Part shown: piece after piece, positions 53,242 to 61,388 of the stretch
How the letters are laid out: each line of letters starts with the position of its first letter
Numbering within the stretch: the first letter of the stretch is position 1
Assembly (NCBI RefSeq): GCF_019797765.1
Contig: NZ_CP081862.1
Span: 1,488,001-1,552,000, forward strand
From: Cellulomonas sp. C5510
GTDB lineage: Bacteria; Actinomycetota; Actinomycetes; Actinomycetales; Cellulomonadaceae
DNA length: 64,000 nucleotides
Reading direction: 5' to 3'
Notes under the pieces: generated by a model
Seen by the model: the letters and a program-made list of their open reading frames with translations, nothing else
Database searches by the model: none
Told to the model about the DNA's origin: nothing
Translations under genes and position numbers: made by a program

Positions 53242-53486
53242 CGGAGTGGCGTACGAAGAGCCTGCGAGATCGGGTGATCGGATTCGTCAGGGAGTACGTG
53301 GTGGCGTCCGACCCGTACGACGCACTGACCAGCCTTGACCTGCGCGAGCGCGGCGTCGGGTACCCGGCGGCCGTGCCGGCCGTCGAGGGATCGGGTCGTC
53401 CGGGCCGACGCCGGCGCCAGCCAGGACCATGGACGAACGAGCCACCGCACGCACGCACGCACGAGTACGACGACCGCCACTGCTGA
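53238..53486 (+). CDS. Small hypothetical protein at the end of the pst locus
   Basis: No family recognised. An 82-residue frame starts with GTG overlapping the transglycosylase stop (GTGA). The N-terminal 35 residues look protein-like (SLRDRVIGFVREYVVASDPYDALTSLDL), but the remainder is Arg/Pro/His-rich and includes a run encoded by CGCA repeats (HARTHEYDD). It may be a real small soluble protein with a disordered tail or a short chance frame. Coupling is the main argument for it. Confidence 0.45.
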   Translation: MTEWRTKSLRDRVIGFVREYVVASDPYDALTSLDLRERGVGYPAAVPAVEGSGRPGRRRRQPGPWTNEPPHARTHEYDDRHC

Positions 53487-53521
53487 CCTGCCGACGGGGT
53501 CGGCGAAGGAGTCGTCGCCCA

Positions 53522-53546
53522 CGGACGTCCGCCGCACGGACGTCCG
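53522..53546. repeat. Paired palindrome CGGACGTCCG
   Basis: The 10-base palindrome CGGACGTCCG occurs at 53522-53531 and again at 53537-53546, 15 bases centre to centre, in the gap after the pst locus. Such spacing could serve a dimeric regulator, but no promoter is obvious nearby. Confidence 0.4.
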
Positions 53547-53612
53547 ACACCCGACCTGCGGGCGCGCGGTCGACACCGGCCGGGCCCACGGGACCGGGCC
53601 GGGGCCTCACCG

Positions 53613-53963
53613 TCAGGCGTGGGTTCGGGACCCGGTCCCACGCCAGGCACCGAGCTCGCGGGGGTTGCGCACGACCCGCACGCGGTCGACCCGGCCGGCC
53701 CGGTGGCCGAGGCTGAGGACCGCGAGGACGTCACCGCCGCCGCTGGCCACGAGCCCGGGCTCACCTACGCCGTCCCGCACCGCGTCCGCGACCGCGCCGG
53801 GTTCCGGGTCGGCGAGCCGCCGGCGCACGGCGAGCTCGGCGTCGCCGGACCACGCGGGCACCGCGGCGAGCCGGCGCACGACGTCCACAGCGGACGCCGC
53901 ACCGGACACCAGGTGCTGCCTGGTCAGGGGGCACTCCAGCGCCTGCGCGTACGTGATCGTCAT
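53613..53963 (-). pseudogene. Truncated chimeric gene: winged-helix start, sigma-factor-like end
   Basis: The 116-residue frame begins like the winged-helix DNA-binding/YcaQ-type family (YAQALECPLTRQHLVSGAAS, DVVRRLAAVPAWSGDAELAVRRRL), which normally runs to about 400 residues. Its last 40 residues (GGDVLAVLSLGHRAGRVDRVRVVRNPRELGAW) resemble the C-terminal SnoaL-like end of SigJ-type sigma factors instead. The two pieces are joined in frame around residue 70. The most likely reading is a deletion that fused two former neighbours, leaving a non-functional remnant. Both similarities are from memory of the families and are moderate. Confidence 0.45.
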
Positions 53964-54094
53964 GCGCAGCACCGTAGGCGCAGGGTCCGACACCGCGAGG
54001 ACGGTGAGGGCACAGCGCGGCGGACGCGGGAACGCGACGACTCAGGCCCCGAAACCGTCGGACCCGCCACCCCCTGCCTCGCTACGGTGGGGCC

Positions 54095-54847
54095 ATGTCA
54101 CGACGTTCCGGTGGTCAGGTCCTCGTCGGTGCCCTGCTCGTGCTCGCCGGCGTGGTGCTGCTGCTCGACCGGCTCGACGTCCTGCGGGCCTCGAGCGTCT
54201 GGTCCGTGCTCGTGCCGACGGCCGTGGTCGCCGTCGGCGCCGCCGCCCTGGCGCTCGTCCCGCGGGCGTGGTTCGGGCCGGTGATCGTCATCGCCGCCGG
54301 CGGGCTCTGGCTGCTCGACGCCCTCGACGTCGTGCAGGAGAGCCCGTGGACCTTCGCGCTCCCCGTGGCGGTCGCCGTGCTGGGGCTGTCGATCCTGCTG
54401 GCGTCGACGGGCCGCGGTGACGACGCGGACCGGGTCCGGCTGTTCGTGTTCTTCTGGGGCGGGGACCGTCGGTCGCTGTCCCAGCAGTTCCGGTCGGCGT
54501 CGCTCACGGCGGTGTTCGGCGGCATCGACCTCGACCTGCGCGCCGCGGCCATCCAGGGCCGGGCGCGCGTGGACGTCTTCACGATGTTCGGTGGCGTGGA
54601 GATCAAGGTGCCGCCGACCTGGCGGGTGCAGATGGTCACGCTGCCCGTGTTCGGCGGCACGGACGACAAGACCGTGGCGCCGTTCGACCCGGACGCGCCG
54701 GTGCTCGAGGTCCACGCGGTGACGGTCTTCGGCGGTGCGACGATCAAGCACGGCAAGCCGCTCGCGCAGCAGCCGTACGACCCCGCCGCACAGCCGCCGT
54801 ACGGCACGCCCGGCCAGCCCGGCACCCCCGGCACGCCGTACGCCTGA
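54095..54847 (+). CDS. LiaF-like membrane protein
   Basis: The 250-residue product has four membrane helices in its first 110 residues (VLVGALLVLAGVVLLL, VLVPTAVVAVGAAALALVP, PVIVIAAGGLWLLDAL, LPVAVAVLGLSILLAS) and a cytosolic beta-helix of the LiaF C-terminal type. The latter shows repeated FGGI/FGGV/FGGT/FGGA turns (LTAVFGGIDLDLRAAAI, VFTMFGGVEIKVPPTW, LPVFGGTDD, VTVFGGATIKHG). A Pro/Gly/Tyr tail ends the protein. LiaF proteins modulate the cell-envelope stress two-component system LiaRS; no liaRS genes are adjacent here, so the regulatory role is inferred only. Confidence 0.8.
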   Translation: MSRRSGGQVLVGALLVLAGVVLLLDRLDVLRASSVWSVLVPTAVVAVGAAALALVPRAWFGPVIVIAAGGLWLLDALDVVQESPWTFALPVAVAVLGLSILLASTGRGDDADRVRLFVFFWGGDRRSLSQQFRSASLTAVFGGIDLDLRAAAIQGRARVDVFTMFGGVEIKVPPTWRVQMVTLPVFGGTDDKTVAPFDPDAPVLEVHAVTVFGGATIKHGKPLAQQPYDPAAQPPYGTPGQPGTPGTPYA

Positions 54848-54954
54848 CACGCGCCGCGAGGCGCGGCGCGTGTCCGACACGTCGCCGGCGGCGTCGTCGG
54901 CCCCGAGCCCGGCGGCGCCACGGTCGAGCGCGCGCCGGGCGGTGCGGGAGCGCG

Positions 54955-55131
54955 TCAGCTCGGCCCGCGCATCATCCCCGTGGCCATCCACGTGCCGGAC
55001 GTCGGCTCGTACACCCGGCGGTCCGCACCGCAGCGGGCGCACACCTCGGTGATCGCCTCCGGCCCGCCCTGGTCGGGATTGCGCTCGACGCGCCACGCGT
55101 GCCGTCCGAACCGGCACCTCAGAGATCGCAT
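54955..55131 (-). CDS. Small zinc-ribbon-like protein
   Basis: The 58-residue product begins RSLRCRFGRHAWRVERNP and continues ITEVCARCGADRRVYE. It has the Cys...His plus CxxC arrangement of small DUF1660-like proteins (single zinc site predicted). ATG 55131 was preferred over an upstream in-frame GTG because AAGGGGG lies at good spacing. Function unknown; it might bind nucleic acid or another protein. Confidence 0.6.
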   Translation of the reverse strand: MRSLRCRFGRHAWRVERNPDQGGPEAITEVCARCGADRRVYEPTSGTWMATGMMRGPS

Positions 55132-55188
55132 GGCTGCCCCCTTCACGTCGTCGTGGTCCGGCCAGCGTCCCGCGGGGCGTCGGGGCGG

Positions 55189-55809
55189 TCAAGGACCCGT
55201 CACCCGGTCGCCCGGGGCGGGCCGGGCCGGGCTCGCGGCGGCGACGCCGGCGGCCCATCCCGGGGCGCGCCGTCCGGGCGGCGGGGCGAGCGGCGCCGGT
55301 TCCACGCCGGCGGCCGCGAGCAGCCACGCGACGACGGAGTTCGAGTTCCACATGTCGCCGCACCGGAGCGCGTCGCGCCCCCACACGTGCCGGGGCACCG
55401 CCGGGGCCGCCGCGAGCAGAGCGCGGACGGGCGCCTCGCCGGACGCGACCGTGCGGCGCTCGACGGCCCACGCCAGGTCGGGCACCGTGCCCCCGCGCCA
55501 GCACCGCACCTCGTAGCGGAACCACCGGCTGCGGCCCAGGACCCGCGCGCCCACCGGGCCCTCCGCCACGACGCCGCGGTCCCCGGGCGGCTGGCCCCAC
55601 ACGGGTGTCACCTCCACGACCGTGGTCCCGGCGTCGTGCGTCAGCAGCAGGGCCGCGTGCACCAGCGCGCACCGCTCCCGGTGGTCCCGGCGCGCGAGCA
55701 GCGCCTCGTACGCGCGGCCGCTGAAGCGGACGACGGGCGAGCCGCCCGCGCCGAGCGGGATCCACGCGAGCTCGATGCGGGGGCCGTCCACCCCTCCATC
55801 CCGCCACAC
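55189..55809 (-). CDS. Conserved hypothetical protein
   Basis: No named family. The 206-residue cytosolic product has a recognisable segment near its C-terminus (RCGDMWNSNSVVAWLLAAAG) that recurs in uncharacterised actinobacterial proteins resembling the YiiX/NlpC-like peptidase fold, where an N-S-x-x-x-W-L helix follows the catalytic histidine. Upstream is a conserved beta-rich part (GSPVVRFSGRAYEALLARRD, CALVHAALLLTHDAGTTVVEVTP) with Cys and His candidates. The tail is disordered. The start codon is uncertain. It lies 58 bases downstream of the SRAP gene on the same strand. Confidence 0.55.
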   Translation of the reverse strand: MWRDGGVDGPRIELAWIPLGAGGSPVVRFSGRAYEALLARRDHRERCALVHAALLLTHDAGTTVVEVTPVWGQPPGDRGVVAEGPVGARVLGRSRWFRYEVRCWRGGTVPDLAWAVERRTVASGEAPVRALLAAAPAVPRHVWGRDALRCGDMWNSNSVVAWLLAAAGVEPAPLAPPPGRRAPGWAAGVAAASPARPAPGDRVTGP

Positions 55810-55867
55810 GCCGCCCGGTGCGCGCCACGGACCCAGGGCCCAGCCGGCGTCCGACGTCCCGGCGAGG

Positions 55868-56575
55868 TCACTCCCCGGGGTGCACGGGCACCACCAGCTC
55901 CGGGCCGTCGTTCGCGACGTTCCCCACCGCGCGTCCGACCTCGCGCGGCGTCAGGTGCGGCTCGGGGACGTGGACGAGCATCGCGCCGACCTCGTCCGCC
56001 GCGGTGGTCGCCGGGTCCAGCCAGTCGTCCCACAGCGGGCGGGGGAGCAGCACGGGGCAGCGGTCGTGGATGTGGCCCAGCGTGTCCGTGGCGGGCCGCG
56101 TGATGATCGTGACGGACCACAGCCAGCGGTCCGGGTCGTCGTCGGCCTTCGTGTGGTCCCGCCAGAGCTCGTACAGCCCGGCCGCCGCGAGCGGCTCGGC
56201 CCCGTGCAGGAAGTACGGCGTCTTCGGGCCGCGCTCGTGCGCCTGCCACTCGTAGTACCCGTCCATCGGGACCAGCGCGCGACGGCGGGCCGCGGCCTTG
56301 CGGAACGCCGGCTTCTCCAGGACCGTCTCCGAGCGCGCGTTGATCATGCGGGAGCCGATCGACACGTCCTTCGCCCACGACGGCACCAGTCCCCAGCGGG
56401 CGGTGCGGAGCTGGCGCTGCGGCCGGTCGTCCTCGACGCGCTCGAGCACCACGGGGACGTCCTGCGTGGGCGCGACGTTCCAGGACGGGCCCCGGCGCTC
56501 GCCGAGGATCCTGTCGACGGCGAGGTCGCGCTCGAGCTGGTCGGCGGCGCGGGTCTGGGCGTAGCGGCCACACAT
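55868..56575 (-). CDS. SOS response-associated peptidase, SRAP/YedK family
   Basis: SRAP proteins form a covalent thiazolidine link to abasic sites in single-stranded DNA and shield them. The 235-residue product has the required Cys2 (MCGRYAQT), WNVAPTQDVPVV, SRMINARSETVLEKPAF, RALVPMDGYYEW with the catalytic glutamate, and HDRCPVLLP. The length is normal. The ATG at 56575 is fixed by Cys2, which must become N-terminal after methionine removal. Divergent from the alcohol dehydrogenase gene. Confidence 0.95.
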   Translation of the reverse strand: MCGRYAQTRAADQLERDLAVDRILGERRGPSWNVAPTQDVPVVLERVEDDRPQRQLRTARWGLVPSWAKDVSIGSRMINARSETVLEKPAFRKAAARRRALVPMDGYYEWQAHERGPKTPYFLHGAEPLAAAGLYELWRDHTKADDDPDRWLWSVTIITRPATDTLGHIHDRCPVLLPRPLWDDWLDPATTAADEVGAMLVHVPEPHLTPREVGRAVGNVANDGPELVVPVHPGE

Positions 56576-56635
56576 GGGGCCAGTGTGCGGCCGGTCACCG
56601 ACACGCGGCCACCGCGCCGGTCGTAGGCTGCCGTC

Positions 56636-57685
56636 GTGCGCGCGACCCTCATCCACGGCCCCCACGACATCCGCCTCGAGCAGGTCCCCGACCCGACGCT
56701 GCAGCGCCCCACCGACGCCCTCGTGCGTGTCGTCGCGGCCTGCGTGTGCGGCTCCGACCTGTGGCCCTACCGGGGCATCCGCCCGACGCGCGAACCGCGC
56801 CGCATCGGGCACGAGTTCGTCGGCGTGGTCGAGGAGGTCGGCGCAGACGTGCGGACCCTGCGGCCCGGGCAGTTCGTCGTCGCGCCGTTCATGGTCTCGG
56901 ACAACACCTGCGTGCACTGCCGCAACGGGGTGCACACGTCGTGCGAGCGGTCGAGCGGCTGGGGCGGGCCGGACGCCGAGGGCGTGTTCACGGACGCGGG
57001 CCAGGGCGAGTACGTCCGGGTCCCGCTCGCCGACGGCACCCTCGTGGCGATGCCCGACCACCCGGACGAGGACCTGCTGCCCAGCGTCCTGGCGCTGACC
57101 GACGTGATGGGCACGGGGCACCACGCGGCCCTGTCGGCGGGCGTCCGGCCAGGATCGACGGTCGCGGTGGTCGGCGACGGCGCGGTCGGCCTGTGCGCCG
57201 TGCTCGCGGCACGCCGGCTCGGTGCGGAGCGGGTCGTCGCGATGTCCCGGCACGCGTCGCGGCAGGCGCTGGCGCGCGAGTTCGGCGCCACCGACGTGGT
57301 CGCCGAGCGCGGCGACGAGGGCGCGGCGGCGGTGCTGGACCTGCTCGGCGGGGTGGGCCCGGACCAGGTGCTCGAGTGCGTCGGGACCAAGGAGTCCATG
57401 CAGCAGGCGCTCGACACGGCTCGGCCGGGCGGTCGCGTCGGGTTCGTCGGCGTCCCGGCCGGCGGGCCGGAGCTGCCCGTGCAGCAGATGTTCGGCACCA
57501 ACGTCGGCGTCTGCGGCGGTGTCGCCCCGGTCCGGGCGCACCTCGAGGAGCTCGCCCGTGACGTCTGGTCCGGGGCGATCACACCGGGGAAGGTCTTCGA
57601 CCTGGTGCTCCCGCTGGACCAGGTGGCCGAGGGCTACGCGGCGATGGACGAGCGGCGCGCGATCAAGTCCATGCTGCTGCCCTGA
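56636..57685 (+). CDS. Zinc-dependent alcohol dehydrogenase family protein
   Basis: The 349-residue medium-chain dehydrogenase has the catalytic zinc motif CVCGSDLWPYRG and GHEFVGVVEEVG, and a structural-zinc lobe with three rather than four cysteines (NTCVHCRNGVHTSCERS), typical of a subgroup. The NAD(P) site reads VAVVGDGAVGLCAVLAARRLGA. It is a cytosolic oxidoreductase; the substrate alcohol or aldehyde cannot be told. The gene stands alone between SRAP and Nif3 genes. Confidence 0.88.
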   Translation: MRATLIHGPHDIRLEQVPDPTLQRPTDALVRVVAACVCGSDLWPYRGIRPTREPRRIGHEFVGVVEEVGADVRTLRPGQFVVAPFMVSDNTCVHCRNGVHTSCERSSGWGGPDAEGVFTDAGQGEYVRVPLADGTLVAMPDHPDEDLLPSVLALTDVMGTGHHAALSAGVRPGSTVAVVGDGAVGLCAVLAARRLGAERVVAMSRHASRQALAREFGATDVVAERGDEGAAAVLDLLGGVGPDQVLECVGTKESMQQALDTARPGGRVGFVGVPAGGPELPVQQMFGTNVGVCGGVAPVRAHLEELARDVWSGAITPGKVFDLVLPLDQVAEGYAAMDERRAIKSMLLP

Positions 57686-57739
57686 TCCGCCCTGGGGACC
57701 ACGCGCCGCGGGCCCGCGTCCGCGGGTAGGTTCGGCGGC

Positions 57740-59008
57740 GTGGACCAGCCCGAGCACGACCTCCCTCCCACCCCGACCTCCCCCGGCGGCGCCGCGAGCG
57801 CGACCGTCGCGACGCTCGCCGACGTCGTGCGGCTGCTGGAGCGCCGGTACCCGCCGGGCTCCGCGGAGTCGTGGGACCGTGTCGGCCTCGTCACCGGCGA
57901 CCCCGACCAGCCGGTGCGCAAGGTGCTGCTGGCCGTCGACCCGGTGGCGGCGGTGGTCGACGAGGCCGTCGCGTGGGGTGCGGACCTGGTGGTCGTGCAC
58001 CACCCGCTGCTGCTGCGCGGCGTGCACTCCGTCGCAGCGACCACCGCGAAGGGCGCCCTGCTGCACCGGCTGATCCGCGCCGGCATCGCGCTGTACGCCG
58101 CGCACACGAACGCGGACGCGGCGGTCGGCGGGGTCGCGGACGAGCTCGCCCGGCTGCTGGGCCTGCAGGACACGCGCCCGCTGGTCCCCGCGCCGGCCGA
58201 GGCGCTCGACAAGCACGTCGTCTTCGTCCCCGCGGCCGACGCCGAGCGCCTCGTCGACGCCCTGGCCGCGGCGGGCGCCGGCGCGCTGGGGGAGTACCGC
58301 CGGTGCGCGTGGACCGCCACGGGCGAGGGGACGTTCACGCCGACCGAGGGCGCGTCGCCCGCGATCGGCCGGGTGGGCGAGGTCGCGCGCGTCGTCGAGG
58401 CGCGCGTGGAGATGGTCGCGCCGCGCCGGTCGCGGGCGGCCGTCGTGGCGGCGATGCGGGCCGCCCACCCGTACGAGGAGCCGGCGTTCGACGTGCTCGA
58501 GCTCGCGCGCTGGGACGGCGCCACCGGCACGGGGCGCGTCGGGCACCTGCCGGAGCCGCTGACGCTGCACGGCTTCGCCGAGCGCGTCGCCGCGTCGCTG
58601 CCCGCCACCGCCCAGGGCATCCGCTACGCCGGGCCGCCCGACGCGACGGTCCGCACGGTCGCGGTCGTCGGGGGAGCGGGCGACTCCCTGTTCGACGCGG
58701 TGCGAGCCTCCGGCGCGGACGTCTACGTCACCGCCGACCTGCGCCACCACCCGGCCTCCGAGCTCCGCGAGCAGGCCGAGTTCGCCGCCCGCGGCGCGGC
58801 CGCCAGCCCGCCCTACCTCGTCGACGCCGCGCACTTCGCGTCGGAGTGGCCGTGGCTGCCCGGGGCCGAGCGCGACCTGCGCGCCGACCTGGCCGCGCAC
58901 GGCACTACGGTGGACACGCGCGTCAGCACCGTGCGCACCGACCCGTGGACCGGCCGCGTCCCGGCGGACCCCCGCAGCACCGACCCGTCGGAAGGACACC
59001 ACCCGTGA
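57740..59008 (+). CDS. Nif3-like dinuclear metal centre protein
   Basis: The 422-residue member of the Nif3/YbgI (GTP cyclohydrolase I type 2-like) family forms hexameric toroids with a two-metal site. Metal ligands are visible in VVVHHPLLLRG, YAAHTNADAA and the C-terminal half (VVGGAGDSLFDAV, YVTADLRHHPASE, VDAAHFASEW). The middle holds the CutA/PII-like insertion of the long form (HVVFVPAADAERLVDAL ... AAHPYEEPAFDVLEL). It is coupled with the next gene by a GTGA overlap, and the order Nif3, zinc-ribbon protein, phosphatase matches Rv2230c-Rv2229c-Rv2228c of M. tuberculosis. Its enzymatic role is unsettled. Confidence 0.92.
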   Translation: MDQPEHDLPPTPTSPGGAASATVATLADVVRLLERRYPPGSAESWDRVGLVTGDPDQPVRKVLLAVDPVAAVVDEAVAWGADLVVVHHPLLLRGVHSVAATTAKGALLHRLIRAGIALYAAHTNADAAVGGVADELARLLGLQDTRPLVPAPAEALDKHVVFVPAADAERLVDALAAAGAGALGEYRRCAWTATGEGTFTPTEGASPAIGRVGEVARVVEARVEMVAPRRSRAAVVAAMRAAHPYEEPAFDVLELARWDGATGTGRVGHLPEPLTLHGFAERVAASLPATAQGIRYAGPPDATVRTVAVVGGAGDSLFDAVRASGADVYVTADLRHHPASELREQAEFAARGAAASPPYLVDAAHFASEWPWLPGAERDLRADLAAHGTTVDTRVSTVRTDPWTGRVPADPRSTDPSEGHHP

Positions 59009-59745
59009 CCAAGGCGACCCCGCAGGACCAGAGGCGGCTGCTCGACCTCCAGGCGCTCGACACCCGGCTCGACCAGATCGCGCACAAGCGGGCCGCGCTG
59101 ATGAAGCACGTGCGGATCGCCGAGCTCGACGCCCAGCTCGCCGACCTGGACACCGCCATCGCCGCCTCCCGCACCGCCGTCGGCGACATCCGCCGGGAGG
59201 TCACGAAGGCCGAGGCGGACGTCCAGCAGGTGCGCGACCGCGCCGCACGGGACCAGGCCCGGCTCGACTCCGGCGCGGGCTCCGCGAAGGACCTCCAGGC
59301 GCTGCAGAGCGAGCTGGCGTCGCTGGCCCGCCGCCAGGGGGACCTGGAGGACGTCGAGCTCGAGGCGATGGAGCGGCTCGAGGCCCACGAGGCGGCGCTC
59401 GGCGAGCTCACGACCGCCCACGCCGCGCTGCTGAACGAGCGCGCCGGGGTCGCCGCGGAGCGGGACGCCGAGGTCGAGGTGCTCGACCAGCAGGCCGCGC
59501 AGGTGCGGGCCGAGCGCGACGCGATGGCCGCGCCCCTGGAGGAGCGGCTGATCCAGCTGTACGACCGGCTGCGCTCGCGGCTCGGCGGTGTCGCGGTGGC
59601 CGCCCTGCGCCGGGGCCGGTCCGAGGGCAGCGGCCTGCCGGTCCCCGCCACCGAGCTGGCGAAGATCAAGGCGACGCCCGAGGACGAGATCGTGTACTGC
59701 GAGGACTCCGGCCGGATCCTCGTGCGTGGCGAGGACGCGTACTGA
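59005..59745 (+). CDS. Coiled-coil zinc-ribbon-family protein lacking its zinc site
   Basis: The 246-residue product begins with a long antiparallel coiled coil (LLDLQALDTRLDQIAHKRAA ... DRAARDQARLDSG, KDLQALQSELASLARRQGDL) typical of the CT398/Rv2229c-like family. The C-terminal zinc ribbon, normally two CxxC pairs, is eroded: the first pair is replaced (LRRGRSEGSGLPVPATEL) and the second retains only one cysteine (YCEDSGRILVRGE). It can scarcely bind zinc in the usual way. It is coupled to the Nif3 gene and overlaps the phosphatase start by one base, so the operon is intact. Confidence 0.88.
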   Translation: MTKATPQDQRRLLDLQALDTRLDQIAHKRAALMKHVRIAELDAQLADLDTAIAASRTAVGDIRREVTKAEADVQQVRDRAARDQARLDSGAGSAKDLQALQSELASLARRQGDLEDVELEAMERLEAHEAALGELTTAHAALLNERAGVAAERDAEVEVLDQQAAQVRAERDAMAAPLEERLIQLYDRLRSRLGGVAVAALRRGRSEGSGLPVPATELAKIKATPEDEIVYCEDSGRILVRGEDAY

Positions 59746-60524
59746 TGGCCGCCGACGGGCCGGGCCCCGGGAACAGCTCGGCGTCGCTCGAGCCCGAGGC
59801 CGGCACGCCCGCGCCGTCGTCGCGGCGTCCGGTGCGACCGTCCGGCGCGGGCGTGCGGTTCGACGACGCCCTGCCGACGACGGTCATCCTGGTGCGGCAC
59901 GGCGAGACCGAGATGACGGTCTCGCGCGGCTACTCCGGCTCGTCCGAGCCCGGCCCGTCCCTGACCGACCGGGGCCGCGCCCAGGCCGCGGCGGCGGGGG
60001 AGCTGGTGTGCCGCGTCGGTCACGACCTGTGGGGCGACATCCCGTTCCCGACCGAGCTGATCGCCTCGCCGATGGTCCGCACGCAGGAGACCGCGGCCGT
60101 GATCGGGCAGAAGCTCGGCCTCACGCCGCGGGTCGACGCCGCGTTCCAGGAGGCCGACTTCGGCGCCTGGCAGGGGCTCACCGCCGAGCAGATCGAGGAG
60201 CGCTGGCCCGGGCAGCTCGAGCCCTGGCACACCCGCGCGGACGTCCGGCCCGAGGGCGGCGAGTCCATCGCCGATGTCGGCCGGCGCATCGGCGCGGGGC
60301 TCGACGGGCTGCTCGCCGCGGGCACCGACCGGACCGTCGTGGTCGTCTCGCACGCCGTGGCGATCCGCGCGGCGCTCGGTCGCACCATGGGCGCGCAGCC
60401 CGGCTCGTGGAGCCAGCTCCGCGTCGCCCCGGCGTCCGTGAGCATCATCCGGCTGTTCGAGGACAAGCGGGACGAGGTCGCCGTGGCCGGTGCGCCGAGC
60501 GAGGGGTGGACCGGGCGGGGCTGA
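59745..60524 (+). CDS. Histidine phosphatase family protein
   Basis: The 259-residue phosphoglycerate-mutase-fold phosphatase has the catalytic RHG motif (VILVRHGETEMTVSRGYSG), IASPMVRTQETAAVIGQKLG, EADFGAWQGLTAEQIEERWP with the acidic residue, and the second histidine in TVVVVSHAVAIRAAL. In mycobacteria the gene in this position (Rv2228c) encodes RNase HI fused to this phosphatase; here the RNase H half is absent and only a 40-residue disordered N-terminus remains. ATG 59745 overlaps the previous stop (TGATG). Substrate unknown; alpha-ribazole phosphate is a candidate from the family. Confidence 0.9.
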   Translation: MAADGPGPGNSSASLEPEAGTPAPSSRRPVRPSGAGVRFDDALPTTVILVRHGETEMTVSRGYSGSSEPGPSLTDRGRAQAAAAGELVCRVGHDLWGDIPFPTELIASPMVRTQETAAVIGQKLGLTPRVDAAFQEADFGAWQGLTAEQIEERWPGQLEPWHTRADVRPEGGESIADVGRRIGAGLDGLLAAGTDRTVVVVSHAVAIRAALGRTMGAQPGSWSQLRVAPASVSIIRLFEDKRDEVAVAGAPSEGWTGRG

Positions 60525-60548
60525 GCCGGGCGGGTGCTGCGCGCCGCG

Positions 60549-61334
60549 TCAGGCGACGACGAGCGACAGCGTCGCCGGGCCGGTCTGCGGCGCGTCCAGC
60601 TCCACCGCGAGCAGCTCCGTCCCCACCAGCTCCGACGCCGCCCGGGCGAGCTCCTGGGCCGTCCGTGGCTCGCGCCCGCGCCGCGTGACCAGGTGGCGGG
60701 TCAGCACCCCGCGGGTGTGCTTCGCGTGGTGCGAGACCACCGAGCGGCGCCCCGCCACCTCGCGCAGCACCCGCACCTGCACCCACGTCCGGTGCACGTC
60801 CCGCGCCGGCCGCCACGCCGCGAGGTAGGTCGCCGAACGGCAGTCCACGACGAGCTCCCCGGACGCCGCCCGCGGGTCCAGCACCTCCCGCAGCGGCTCG
60901 CGCCACGCCGCCGCGAGCGGGCCGACCCCCGGCAGGTCGACGCCCATCGACAGCCGGTACGCCGGGATCGGGTCCTCCGGGCCGACCAGCCCCCACAGCC
61001 CCGACACCACCCGGACCGACCCGGCCGCCCGCCGCCGCGCCGAGGGCGTCAGCCGGTCCAGCCCCGCAGCCGCGTACAGCACGCCGGTGTACACCCGCTT
61101 CGCTGCCGCCGTCGGAGCCCCCCGCAGGGCGGTGTTGCGGGCGACCTCGTCCGCGATCCCCGCGCCGACCCCGAGCACGTCCGCCGCGTCCGGCCGCGCG
61201 CTCACCGCGACCAGCGCGTCCAGCACCCGCTCCCGCGTCGGCGTCAGCACCGGCTCCGACAGGGCGGACAGGTCCAGGCGGTCGCCCCGCACGGGAGCGG
61301 TCTTGCCCTCGGAGGGCGGCAGGAGGATCAGCAC
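60549..61334 (-). CDS. yaaA: Peroxide stress protein YaaA
   Basis: This UPF0246/YaaA family protein is linked in E. coli to lower free iron during peroxide stress. The 261-residue product starts LILLPPSEGKTAPV, the family N-terminus, and contains KRVYTGVLYAAAGLDRL, VVSGLWGLVGPEDPIPAYRLSM and VVSHHAKHTRGVLTRHLV. The length is normal. The GTG at 61334 fits the conserved N-terminus; the frame is open further up through the rnpB gene without conservation. It is divergent from rnpB. Confidence 0.9.
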   Translation of the reverse strand: MLILLPPSEGKTAPVRGDRLDLSALSEPVLTPTRERVLDALVAVSARPDAADVLGVGAGIADEVARNTALRGAPTAAAKRVYTGVLYAAAGLDRLTPSARRRAAGSVRVVSGLWGLVGPEDPIPAYRLSMGVDLPGVGPLAAAWREPLREVLDPRAASGELVVDCRSATYLAAWRPARDVHRTWVQVRVLREVAGRRSVVSHHAKHTRGVLTRHLVTRRGREPRTAQELARAASELVGTELLAVELDAPQTGPATLSLVVA

Positions 61335-61388
61335 GCCCCGCACTGTAGGCGGCGCTCGGCGGGTCCGCGGACCGGGTAGGCTGGGGCC

